Shown here piece after piece: positions 1 through 7,214 of a stretch of 13,318 nt of DNA (position 1 is its first letter; every line of letters begins with the position of its first letter). This DNA comes from an uncultured Collinsella sp. (GTDB taxonomy: Bacteria; Actinomycetota; Coriobacteriia; Coriobacteriales; Coriobacteriaceae), in contig CALINZ010000026.1 in the NCBI GenBank assembly GCA_938045085.1, positions 1 to 13,318 on the forward strand. The letters are read 5' to 3'. Made by a program: the position numbers and the translations under genes. Under the pieces are notes generated by a model, which was not told the DNA's origin, ran no database searches, and saw only the letters and a list, made by a program, of their open reading frames with translations.

Positions 1-1507
1 CATCGCCTCGGCGATTCCCGGAAAACCCGTTCCCGAGACGGTCTTTTTGCTCGTGCTCGGTGCGGTGCTGGGACCCCATATGCTCGGCGTCATCCATGTA
101 GATGCCGAGGTTTCGCTCGTGTCAGAGCTCGGCCTGGCCTTTTTGTTCCTGCTTGCCGGCTTTGAGATCGACCCTAAGAACATTACGGGTGTGGAGGGGC
201 GCTACGGCTTGGCGACGTGGGCCGTCACGTTTGGTATCGCCTGGCTTGCCGTGCGCTTTACGCCGTGGTTCTCGGTCAGCCATTTCGACGGTATCGCCGT
301 GACGCTCGCCTTGACCTCGACGGCGCTTGGAGCGCTCATGCCCATCTTGCGCGAGCGGTCGCTTGCCGGAACGCGCGTCGGTGATTCGATTCTCGCCTAT
401 GGTACGTGGGGCGAGCTCGGCCCCGTGCTCGCCATGTCGGTACTGCTGTCTGCCCGTACGGGCATCGAGACGCTGCTGATCTTGGGCTTATTTGCCGCCG
501 TGTGTGTGCTACTTGCCGTGGTCCCCGGCCGTTCCAAACGCATCGGCAGCCGGTTTTTCGCCTTTATTCAGGAGCGCGCCGACACCACGTCGCAGACCTT
601 CGTGCGCCTGACGGTGCTTATTTTGGTCACGCTCGTGGCGTTTTCCGCTATTTTTAGCCTCGATATCGTGTTGGGCGCTTTTGCCGCCGGCTTTGTCCTG
701 CGCTACATCATCCCCGAGGGCAACCATACGCTCGAGACCAAGCTCGATGGCCTGGCCTATGGCTTTTTGATTCCGGTGTTCTTTACCGTATCGGGCGCGA
801 AGATCGATCTGACGGCTGTGGCGTCGCGCCCGGGCTTGCTCGTGGGCTTTATCGTGGCGCTGCTGATTATTCGTGCCGTGCCCATTCTCATCTCTATGAG
901 CATTTGTCCCGTGACGCGCGATGTGTCGGCGTATGGTCGCATTACGGTGGCCCTGTACTGCACCACGGCGCTGCCGATCATCGTTGCCGTGACAAGCGTT
1001 GCCGTCAACGCGGGCGCGCTGTCGCAAGATATTGCGTCGGTCATGGTTGCCGCCGGTGCCATCACGGTGTTCTTGATGCCATTGCTCGCGCAGCTCTTCT
1101 ACCGCGTGGTCGACGCCGCACCGGTCGCCGCCGTGGCAGAAGTTGCCGAGCATCCATCCGATGCGCTCGACATTCTGCGCGCCCATCACGATTTGGCGAG
1201 TCTGCTCGCACGCGAGCACGAGCTGCTGACCTCGCATGGACATGGTCGTGTATTCGAGGGCCTGCCTACGCTCGATACGATTGCCGAGCGTCTTTCCGCC
1301 GAGGCAGCGAGCGGCCACATCGATGCCCGCATCGTGGACGCGGCGCACCTGCTTGCCGATAAGACCTATGGAGACGAGGTCGACCCGTCCAAGCTGACTC
1401 CGCGTGAGCGCCGCCGCCTGGAGCGCGCCAAGCTCGCCGTGCACGAATACCGCCGCCGCATGCTGGAGCTCTATGCAAGAGAAGAAGCCGAGGACGACGA
1501 CAAGTAG
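1..1507 (+). CDS. CPA2-type monovalent cation:proton antiporter (5' partial)
   Basis: This is an integral membrane antiporter that would exchange Na+ or K+ for H+ across the cytoplasmic membrane. The reading frame is open to the left edge (codons from base 2), so the true start lies outside the window. The TTG at 47 is an internal codon, because the residues before it (ending PVPETVF) already read like the first CPA2 helix. About 501 residues are visible. The first roughly 350 are a run of hydrophobic helices, with the family-typical LAFLFLLAGFEID near visible residue 60 and later glycine-rich helices such as VLGAFAAGFVLRYIIPEG. The last 120 or so residues are a charged cytoplasmic helical tail ending in EEAEDDDK. 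I see no TrkA-N nucleotide-binding domain, so it is closer to NapA/plain Kef-core proteins than to full KefB/KefC. The exact ion is unknown. A stem-loop follows 21 nt after the TAG stop. Confidence 0.85.
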   Translation, partial: IASAIPGKPVPETVFLLVLGAVLGPHMLGVIHVDAEVSLVSELGLAFLFLLAGFEIDPKNITGVEGRYGLATWAVTFGIAWLAVRFTPWFSVSHFDGIAVTLALTSTALGALMPILRERSLAGTRVGDSILAYGTWGELGPVLAMSVLLSARTGIETLLILGLFAAVCVLLAVVPGRSKRIGSRFFAFIQERADTTSQTFVRLTVLILVTLVAFSAIFSLDIVLGAFAAGFVLRYIIPEGNHTLETKLDGLAYGFLIPVFFTVSGAKIDLTAVASRPGLLVGFIVALLIIRAVPILISMSICPVTRDVSAYGRITVALYCTTALPIIVAVTSVAVNAGALSQDIASVMVAAGAITVFLMPLLAQLFYRVVDAAPVAAVAEVAEHPSDALDILRAHHDLASLLAREHELLTSHGHGRVFEGLPTLDTIAERLSAEAASGHIDARIVDAAHLLADKTYGDEVDPSKLTPRERRRLERAKLAVHEYRRRMLELYAREEAEDDDK

Positions 1508-1528
1508 CGAGGCGGCCCTTCGGAGAGA

Positions 1529-1551
1529 CCAGGGACGGATGAAGTCCCTGG
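1529..1551 (+). terminator. Stem-loop after the antiporter gene
   Basis: Perfect 8-bp stem CCAGGGAC / GTCCCTGG with a 7-nt loop, starting 21 nt after the antiporter stop. There is no T-tract after it, so it may be a factor-assisted terminator, an RNA 3'-end stabiliser, or the first element of the adjoining repeat module. Confidence 0.45.
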
Positions 1552-1800
1552 CGGAAAGTACATCCCGGTTTGAAGGCTCGGAATGGGGCACGTTTTCCGG
1601 AACAAGGCCCTTCGGGAAGTGCATCCCGGAATAGACGCTCAGAGCGGGACACAGTTTCCGCGAGAAGCCCGTTGCGGAAAGCGCACCCCATTCTGAGCCG
1701 AAAATCTGGGATGCAGTTTCCTTTTCGAACAGAAGAAGGCGCACTGCCTGCTATTGATGCAGGACGCGCGCCTCTTGCATAAAGCTCTGCTGAGGTTTGA
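1551..1800 (+). repeat. Palindromic-unit repeat module, copy 1
   Basis: Noncoding module with three units of about 50 bp, starting near 1551, 1613 and 1674 (period about 61). Each unit is an imperfect palindrome. The left arm resembles GGAAAnnnnnTCCC and the right arm GGGAnncAGTTTCC; in the middle unit the right arm is GGGACACAGTTTCCGC (1646-1661). Arms are separated by about 20 nt, and units by 10-13 nt. The third unit is followed by a terminator-like stem (1738-1772) and a tail reading GAGGTTTGAA. The same order recurs at 8340-8592 in the same orientation, so this is a dispersed intergenic repeat family, similar in concept to REP/BIME elements but not one I can name. Open frames crossing it are incidental. 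Confidence 0.75.
1738..1772. terminator. Bidirectional terminator-like hairpin in module 1
   Basis: Outer arms GGCGC (1738-1742) and GCGCC (1768-1772), inner arms CCTGC (1747-1751) and GCAGG (1759-1763), with a loop including TATTGAT. On the + strand the tail is CTCTTGC, on the - strand TTCTTCTGTTC, so either direction is possible. Its counterpart in module 2 is a better-formed stem. Confidence 0.5.
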
Positions 1801-1884
1801 AATTAGCTCGCTATGTAAATAAGGAAACCCTAATTCCCAATACTTCAAATTCTGAAATTAGACAATGCATTTCTTGAGTCTTAA

Positions 1885-1913
1885 TTGCAAATATCGGATT
1901 AATTCGAAATAAT
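1885..1913 (+). promoter_or_regulatory. Candidate promoter for the Fic gene
   Basis: In the AT-rich stretch before the Fic gene, TTGCAA (1885-1890) and AATAAT (1908-1913) are separated by exactly 17 bp, giving a plausible sigma-70-type -35/-10 pair. The 9-mer TGAAATTAG occurs twice upstream (1798-1806 and 1853-1861), 55 bp apart, and might be a regulator site. Read by eye only. Confidence 0.4.
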
Positions 1914-1956
1914 GAAAGACGATTAAGCTATTTGATTTCAAAGGGGCGATGAAGCG

Positions 1957-3198
1957 ATGGCGTACAAGACGCTCGAAAAACTCTTTTATGCAGATTCAAG
2001 CTCCGATCGTTATGCTTGCCATGACGAGCTACTGCGCGAGCGCCTTACTGCCGACGGCACGGTGCGGACTGGAATTCACCTTGAGCATGGTGAACTGTTC
2101 GCTTGTGTTCCTTTGAACCTGTCCGTTGCTAGCGAGCGGATTCTCAGAAAAGAGCGAAAGATTTCCAACCTGTGGAACAGCTTGCCTTATGTGGCTTTGG
2201 GGGCCTCGATTCGTTCGCTGGTGCTTGAGGAGGTTGTTTTCAGCAACGAAATGGAAGGTGTGCACAGCACACGGCGCCAGATTGAAGCGGCGCTGGAGTC
2301 TGCGGAGGATGCCGCGGCCGAACTTTGCGGTGCCGCCGAAAAGGAGCACACTCCTTTTATTGAATTCGCTCGCCTCTACCTTCAGCTGGTGGATGGTTCA
2401 AGTCGTCCCGGCAAACCCGAGGATATCCGCGAGATTTTCGATGCCGTCACTAAGGGCGTGCTTGACCCGAAGGACCGTCCGGATGGCAAGATGTTCCGTT
2501 TGGGTCCCGTTGTGATTGAGAACAATCGGGGCAAGATTCTCCATCAGGGTGTTTCCTCGGAGCCCGAAATCATTGACCTCCTTGGCAAGATGATAGAGTT
2601 GGGCAATCGCGAAGATGTCCCAAGCCTCTATGCAGCCTCAATCTGCCATTTTCTCTTTGAGTATATTCACCCCTTCTATGACGGTAACGGGAGAACGGGG
2701 AGATATCTTCTCGCGTTGAGCCTGAACGAGACGTTGTCGCAGCCTACGGTGTTGTCGCTTTCCAGGACGATTGCTGAGAATAAAACCGCATATTACAAGG
2801 CGTTTGACGTGGTGGAGAGGCCCCTTAATGGTAGCGATGCAACTCCGTTTGTTGCAATGATTCTTGATTTGGTCGAGCAAGCGCAAGATGCCGTTCTGAG
2901 CGATTTGGCTGAAAAGCGCGTACAACTCGATGATCTTAAGCGGGCGATCGATGAGCTCGACGATACGTTTACCGAAAGGGCAAAAGATATTCTGTTTTAT
3001 GCGGCACAGATGCATATCTTCGGTGCCTTTGGCGAATCTACGCTTGATGGTGTGTCGAGCTATCTCGATGTGACAAAGCCGACAGCGAGTAGGTCATTGT
3101 CGAGCCTAATCGCTGCCGGATATTTAGAAAAGGTGTCCGCAAGGCCGCTCGTGTGCAAGATGACGGTGGCGGGACTTAATCTGCTCGGGCTAGAGTGA
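1957..3198 (+). CDS. Fic family protein, class II, with C-terminal winged helix
   Basis: Fic proteins transfer AMP (or another nucleotide part) from a nucleotide cofactor to a hydroxyl on a target protein. The full active-site motif HPFYDGNGRTGR is at residues 238-249, with catalytic His238 and the phosphate-binding Asn/Arg residues present, so it should be catalytically competent. SNEMEG at 96-101 matches the inhibitory-helix signature (S/T)xxxE(G/N), placed N-terminal to the Fic core as in class II Fic proteins. Glu100 would block productive ATP binding, so the enzyme carries its own brake. Residues of roughly 345-413 look like a winged helix-turn-helix (DVTKPTASRSLSSLIAAGYLEK), suggesting DNA binding or autoregulation. 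The length of 413 aa is normal for this architecture. The ATG at 1957 has AAGGGG 10 nt upstream. It converges with the five-gene operon and has no separate antitoxin gene beside it. Its target is unknown. Confidence 0.9.
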   Translation: MAYKTLEKLFYADSSSDRYACHDELLRERLTADGTVRTGIHLEHGELFACVPLNLSVASERILRKERKISNLWNSLPYVALGASIRSLVLEEVVFSNEMEGVHSTRRQIEAALESAEDAAAELCGAAEKEHTPFIEFARLYLQLVDGSSRPGKPEDIREIFDAVTKGVLDPKDRPDGKMFRLGPVVIENNRGKILHQGVSSEPEIIDLLGKMIELGNREDVPSLYAASICHFLFEYIHPFYDGNGRTGRYLLALSLNETLSQPTVLSLSRTIAENKTAYYKAFDVVERPLNGSDATPFVAMILDLVEQAQDAVLSDLAEKRVQLDDLKRAIDELDDTFTERAKDILFYAAQMHIFGAFGESTLDGVSSYLDVTKPTASRSLSSLIAAGYLEKVSARPLVCKMTVAGLNLLGLE

Positions 3199-3325
3199 AC
3201 ATCGGTTATCAGACAAATGAACACTCCGAGCGTTTGCCCGCCATTCCTCCATGGTGTGAAATCGCTCTTATCCCATTGAGGCGCCTTTGAGGTTGCCAAT
3301 GGACTGTTGCGGCAAGCGGTGAAAG

Positions 3326-4798
3326 CTATGATTCAATTTCGTTTGTCACATACGCCAGGAGTTCATCGTCTAAGGCCTTCAGAGAGTTCTTGATTTCTCG
3401 CCTGCGCTCGCGAGCCTGTTCGATTTTTGCATCACATTCTCGTTTTGCCTTGAATTCGAACGGGCTGAAAAAGGAACGTCTGCTCTTAAGCTCTCGAAGT
3501 TCGTTCCCCAGCCGGTCAAATTCATCTTCGAGCGCTTGTTTTTGCGTCTTTTTAACAGGATTATCTAACCAGTATTTGGCTTGGAGCTCTGCTTCTTTTT
3601 CAGCGCGCTCACGTTCCTTCTTCTTCTCGGAGTCGTATTCGTCACGCTTTGCCATGTCCTCTTTGAGGCGTTCCTTTCGTAACGTGATCGCCTCGGCATT
3701 TAGTGAAAAGCCTTCCTTCACGCTATTTGACACATATGCGCCGTGGGCTCTCGTATAGGTTTTATGTCCTATGTTCAACTCTTCAATTACACATAAGTTT
3801 GACCACACATTGAACAATAACTCGGGTGCCAAGATAAGACCTGTAATCGAATGGCCCTCAGTCTCTGTCTCTAAGAATTTAATCGCGGTTCTCAACGCTA
3901 ATTCATATCGATTGTATACGAGCGTGCACATGTCGAAAGCGTCCTCTTCTGCGGACCGGTCGACGCCGCTGCCGTCAAGAAAGTAATCAAAAATGTTGTT
4001 GTTTTCCCACTTGTCTCGCCATTTGGTTACACCGTCTACTACAGAGCTGTCGATGATGTTTGCTGCCGTAAAATACATTCGTGGTATCTCTTCAGTAAAG
4101 AGGTACTTCTCCATGTCTGTATCATTTAAAGCGTGGCGTTGGCTGTCGGAAATATCCGGAGACTTGAGCATTTCTTTCTTTGCTTTGCAAAAAGTAAAGG
4201 AAAGTTTGCCGATTGCTTCCCATTGGCTTTTTCTTATTTCGAGATGGGATGCCAGCGTGCCTGCAATCAACGCGAGATTATCATCTGATGGTGTGTTGAT
4301 TATTGGCTTGGCATACAAGGAGCTAACTGCTTCGATAATATCATCGAGGTGCAGTTTTAGACTTTTGATGACGCTCCACGCATGAATTAGGCCTTCACAG
4401 GTTTTTACTTCATTTGGAAGCAGTTGAAAGGTTTTGAGAAAACAGTCCGAAGATTCGCGAAGGCGATTGTTTTTAATTGTCAGTTGCCAGTCGATTGCTA
4501 TTGACTTAATTGCCCAAGCATCAATGTTGTCCAAATCAATCTCTAACACCTTGTTCGCATATCGTTCGGCTTCGCAGAAGTTTCTGGTTTTGCATGCAGT
4601 TTTGGCCAACGTGAGCAGCCTTTCTGCATCGGCCGTCTTGTCTGTTTTCACCGTGCCTTCGATTTGAACAACGCCTTCAACCATCATTTTCTTTGCGGAC
4701 TCGAGCGTATATTTCATACCGCAGTTTTGACAGACGAAGAAATCCCCATCTTTGACGATTTCGGTACCGCCGCAAAGTTCACATTTCAGGGCTTTCAT
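3326..4798 (-). CDS. Zinc-ribbon protein with helical repeats and C-terminal coiled coil
   Basis: Last gene of the five-gene operon, 490 aa from the chosen start. The frame extends 14 codons upstream, but the ATG at 4798 is preferred. It gives the N-terminus MKALKCELCGG, has AGAGGT about 8 nt before it, and lies 4 nt after the stop of the previous gene. Cys6, Cys9, Cys23 and Cys26 form a CxxC...CxxC zinc ribbon, followed by KYTLESAKKMMVEG, a layout I recognise from many uncharacterised bacterial proteins. Residues from about 55 to 110 (AERLLTLAKTACKTRNFCEA) look like TPR-type helical pairs, and the middle is helical and unassigned. Roughly residues 375-480 are highly charged and coiled-coil-like (repeated K/E/R runs). 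It has no signal peptide or membrane helix. The likely role is a cytoplasmic scaffold or adaptor; the function is not known. Base composition is low in GC compared with the flanks. Confidence 0.75.
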   Translation of the reverse strand: MKALKCELCGGTEIVKDGDFFVCQNCGMKYTLESAKKMMVEGVVQIEGTVKTDKTADAERLLTLAKTACKTRNFCEAERYANKVLEIDLDNIDAWAIKSIAIDWQLTIKNNRLRESSDCFLKTFQLLPNEVKTCEGLIHAWSVIKSLKLHLDDIIEAVSSLYAKPIINTPSDDNLALIAGTLASHLEIRKSQWEAIGKLSFTFCKAKKEMLKSPDISDSQRHALNDTDMEKYLFTEEIPRMYFTAANIIDSSVVDGVTKWRDKWENNNIFDYFLDGSGVDRSAEEDAFDMCTLVYNRYELALRTAIKFLETETEGHSITGLILAPELLFNVWSNLCVIEELNIGHKTYTRAHGAYVSNSVKEGFSLNAEAITLRKERLKEDMAKRDEYDSEKKKERERAEKEAELQAKYWLDNPVKKTQKQALEDEFDRLGNELRELKSRRSFFSPFEFKAKRECDAKIEQARERRREIKNSLKALDDELLAYVTNEIES

Positions 4799-4802
4799 GA
4801 AG

Positions 4803-5411
4803 CTAGACCTCTTTCTTTTCAACGATATATATCCATGCAAGAAGCGTTTCTTTGCGAATGAGAATCCGGGCAGTAATTCTTTTGCCGTCGCGATCTTCGA
4901 TTAGCACCAAACCGGTTGGAAACAGATATGTCTGTCCGTGTGCAATCCCATTTCGAAGATGGCGAAATAGGCACTGCATTCTGTTTTCATCACCGCTGCG
5001 GCGCTCGATGGAGTTGTCCTCTCGGAGCGTTAGTTTGACATCCTTGTGTAGGACCGCTCTTGGGTGTTCGGCGCATATTTCTTTATCTAGGGCCATGTTC
5101 TCCAGAGTTCCATCAATGGTCTGGCTTCCTATGAAAATGAAAGAGGTTATCCCGGACTCCTTTAATAGCTTTCTCTCTAGTATCTTGATGGAGGGTCCGT
5201 TCCAACCTAAAGACGTCAACGTTCGCTGCGTCGACAAAGCGGTCTTATCTTTTGCGATGGGTGCTTGCAAAACGTAGAACCGAAATAGCTCTGATAGCTC
5301 GTCTGGCGTAAAGCAATCTGATAGAGGGGCTCGATAACCCTCGAGTTTGAATTTAGTGCTGTTGCAGGAGTGTTGATAGTTTTCATTGACGTGTGATTTA
5401 TTGGTTCCCAT
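4803..5411 (-). CDS. HEPN-like protein with Rx4H motif
   Basis: Fourth gene of the operon, 202 aa, predicted cytoplasmic. The C-terminal half contains CLFRHLRNGIAHGQTYLF (residues 148-164), where Arg153-Asn154 and His158 form the RN...H pattern (R-x4-H) typical of HEPN domains, followed by ITARILIRKETLLAWI. This resembles the HEPN-like family around plasmid protein pEK499_p136; I place it there by recall of the motif, not by a search. HEPN proteins with this motif are often metal-independent RNases acting as toxins or defence effectors, but some are only structural. The first 140 residues are unassigned. The ATG at 5411 is served by AAAGGAAG, which overlaps the stop of the preceding gene, implying translational coupling. 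It is the best effector candidate in the operon; RNase activity is inference. Confidence 0.7.
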   Translation of the reverse strand: MGTNKSHVNENYQHSCNSTKFKLEGYRAPLSDCFTPDELSELFRFYVLQAPIAKDKTALSTQRTLTSLGWNGPSIKILERKLLKESGITSFIFIGSQTIDGTLENMALDKEICAEHPRAVLHKDVKLTLREDNSIERRSGDENRMQCLFRHLRNGIAHGQTYLFPTGLVLIEDRDGKRITARILIRKETLLAWIYIVEKKEV

Positions 5412-5423
5412 ACCCGGCTTCCT

Positions 5424-6089
5424 TTAGCGCTTATTTATGATTTCCTGCTGACGGATATATGCTTTTAGTTGCTTACAAGTATCTTGGGCGTCGGGGAGCG
5501 AATTTGCTTTTACCGCTTTGTCGAGATTTTCGATAGCGATAGGTATCAAATTTGAAAGGGGCCGGTTTCCAGTTTTATCTAAAACGGGGTTTGCGTAGCG
5601 CATAGTTTCCAGAACGTCTGCGATTGCCGGTTTCAGTTCGCTAGGTGCTTCTTCTAGGAGCAGTTCGAGTTTGATTTTGTTTGATTTCATTGAATTGGTA
5701 AGTGTCGAGACATGTTCCTCGACATCTGAGGTTTGACTCTCGGATGCATTTGCTACACACAACGTAATTACTGACGTGCCAAGTAAAAGGATGCTGAAAC
5801 CCGAAAGAACGGACAACGCATCGGTCTTTAGCGCTGCTCCGAAAAGAACTAGGGTCAGCTGGATTGCAAATGAAGCCCCCATGAGAACTGTCTTGGAAAT
5901 ACCAAGCAGCTTTAGTTTCTTTACGGGGTCATGAAGGAGGACTGCGACCAACAAGGAGAGCGCAACCAAAGAGAATGCGCTCTCAATCCAAAAGGTAGTT
6001 GAGGGTCCAAATAAAAGTACGGCCACGCTTTCGATAACTATGAAGAGGGCTACGGGGGTTGCTGCAACATATGCCTGCGTGTTCTTCAT
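5424..6089 (-). CDS. Four-helix membrane protein with cytoplasmic helical tail
   Basis: Third gene of the operon, 221 aa. A longer frame exists upstream, but the ATG at 6089 overlaps the preceding TAA by one base (TAATG) and has GGAGGT 5 nt before it, so this is the start and it is translationally coupled to the SPFH gene. The first 115 residues hold four hydrophobic segments (for example VALFIVIESVAVLLFG and FSILLLGTSVITLCVA). They are followed by a soluble tail of about 105 residues, rich in E/K/L/N, that looks alpha-helical (KLELLLEEAPSELKPAIADV). I do not recognise the family. The tight coupling to an SPFH protein suggests a membrane partner, since SPFH/flotillin-type proteins often pair with small integral membrane proteins. 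Function is unknown. Confidence 0.7.
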   Translation of the reverse strand: MKNTQAYVAATPVALFIVIESVAVLLFGPSTTFWIESAFSLVALSLLVAVLLHDPVKKLKLLGISKTVLMGASFAIQLTLVLFGAALKTDALSVLSGFSILLLGTSVITLCVANASESQTSDVEEHVSTLTNSMKSNKIKLELLLEEAPSELKPAIADVLETMRYANPVLDKTGNRPLSNLIPIAIENLDKAVKANSLPDAQDTCKQLKAYIRQQEIINKR

Positions 6090-7195
6090 TATGACCTCCG
6101 TGCTCCGCACTCGGGACAGAACTTCTCGGTTCCAGAGAAGCGATATCCACACTCGGAACAGAACTTTGCAGCACTTTGCTGCGAATTGGTATCCGTTGGG
6201 ATGGGCTGCGTCGCGGACGTGCTGGTCGCTTGTGAGAGTGCATCGGTCATAACTGACCCCATGGTCCCACCAACACCGGCCATTACGCCTAGGCCGATTC
6301 CCATGTTTGCATATTCGCCAACCGCTTCGTTTTGGGCCATCTTTTCGGCAACATCGAAGTTGCGTTCCTGTTGATAGGTATAGCCTTCGATTTGCCGTTT
6401 CTCTGCGCGTGCTTTTGCGGAGATTACGGTTCGCTGCGCCGCGGTTTCTTGTTCGATAACGCTGACTTGCTGCTTTATCTGCGCCTCGCGTACGTCGGCA
6501 TATTGCTTGAAATGGAGATCCTTAAACTTCTCGTATATCGGGTCGCCTTCGGGCTTGACGATGGCGGTGACCAGCATTTGCGTTAACGAGAGACCGTATG
6601 CGGCAAAGTCGGGAAGCAGCTTGTTCTTAAGCGAGCCAGATAACTCTTCCAGGTGTGTATCAAGTTCGAAAATGGAGAGTTTTTGTTCGGTAATTACTTG
6701 TGCAAGATGAGTTTTTATGCGAGTTTGCAGGAAAGCTTTGAAATAACTGATCAACTTGTCCTGGGAGAGCAAGGCTTCGGTTCCAACAAGTTTGAGAAGA
6801 AGCCTGCGGGGCTCTTTTACAGCAAGAGCCATCTCTCCTGATGCCCCGAGCGAAAGCGGAAATCCATAAGTCGGTTCCATGAACTGAATCTTGGAATTGG
6901 TTCCCCAGCGGATGCCCATCTGCTCGATGAGGTTAACGAAGTAGATCTCTGAGTGAAAGGGGCTGACGCCACCGGTTGTTATCTTCGAAATGCCGTTCAG
7001 TAGCGGTAGATTTTGAGTCTCAAGTTCATGCCTGCCCGGTCCAAACGAATCCAGGGCCTGTCCATTAAGGAAGAAAATTGCTTCTTGGGTCTCGTGGACA
7101 ATGAGTTGCGAACCTGTATTGAAATCTTCTGAGGGGTGTTTCCAGATAAAAGTTTGGTTATTGCCCTCATATGTGATGACATCCGTGATGCTCAT
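6089..7195 (-). CDS. SPFH-domain protein with C-terminal zinc ribbon
   Basis: Second gene of the operon, 368 aa. It resembles the SPFH group often annotated as virion core protein / YdjI-like. An N-terminal beta-rich region with SQLIVHETQEAIFFLNGQ and FGPGRHELETQNLPLL (about 29-68) is typical. The SPFH core continues to roughly residue 220, with YGLSLTQMLVTAIVKPEGDP at its end. A charged helix rich in Gln/Glu/Ala follows (about 230-290), then a Gly/Ala/Met-rich stretch (GIGLGVMAGVGGTMGS). The protein ends with a zinc ribbon: Cys346, Cys349, Cys360, Cys363. Proteins of this type oligomerise at membranes and organise other proteins. There is no N-terminal signal or clear helix, so membrane attachment may need the partner gene downstream. 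The ATG has AGGAGG just upstream. It begins 19 nt after the FHA gene and ends overlapping the membrane-protein ATG. Confidence 0.85.
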   Translation of the reverse strand: MSITDVITYEGNNQTFIWKHPSEDFNTGSQLIVHETQEAIFFLNGQALDSFGPGRHELETQNLPLLNGISKITTGGVSPFHSEIYFVNLIEQMGIRWGTNSKIQFMEPTYGFPLSLGASGEMALAVKEPRRLLLKLVGTEALLSQDKLISYFKAFLQTRIKTHLAQVITEQKLSIFELDTHLEELSGSLKNKLLPDFAAYGLSLTQMLVTAIVKPEGDPIYEKFKDLHFKQYADVREAQIKQQVSVIEQETAAQRTVISAKARAEKRQIEGYTYQQERNFDVAEKMAQNEAVGEYANMGIGLGVMAGVGGTMGSVMTDALSQATSTSATQPIPTDTNSQQSAAKFCSECGYRFSGTEKFCPECGARRS

Positions 7196-7214
7196 AGTCC
7201 TCCTACTTCCATGG

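Noticed and set aside
1551..1721. Repeat array as a CRISPR
   Set aside because: Units are long imperfect palindromes with only 10-13 nt between them, units differ from each other, and no cas genes are present.
509..1744. Long antisense open frame (411 aa) opposite the antiporter
   Set aside because: Composition is Arg/His/Gln-rich with no recognisable domain, and it lies opposite a well-supported membrane protein gene and crosses the repeat module. A typical shadow of GC-rich coding DNA.
3199..3325. Terminator between the convergent Fic and zinc-ribbon genes
   Set aside because: Only a weak CCATTG/CAATGG pairing with a long loop and no T-tract; not enough to call.
1957..5411. Fic and HEPN as a toxin-antitoxin pair
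   Set aside because: They are convergent, separated by a 1.5-kb gene, and the Fic protein carries its own inhibitory motif, so no paired antitoxin arrangement is seen.
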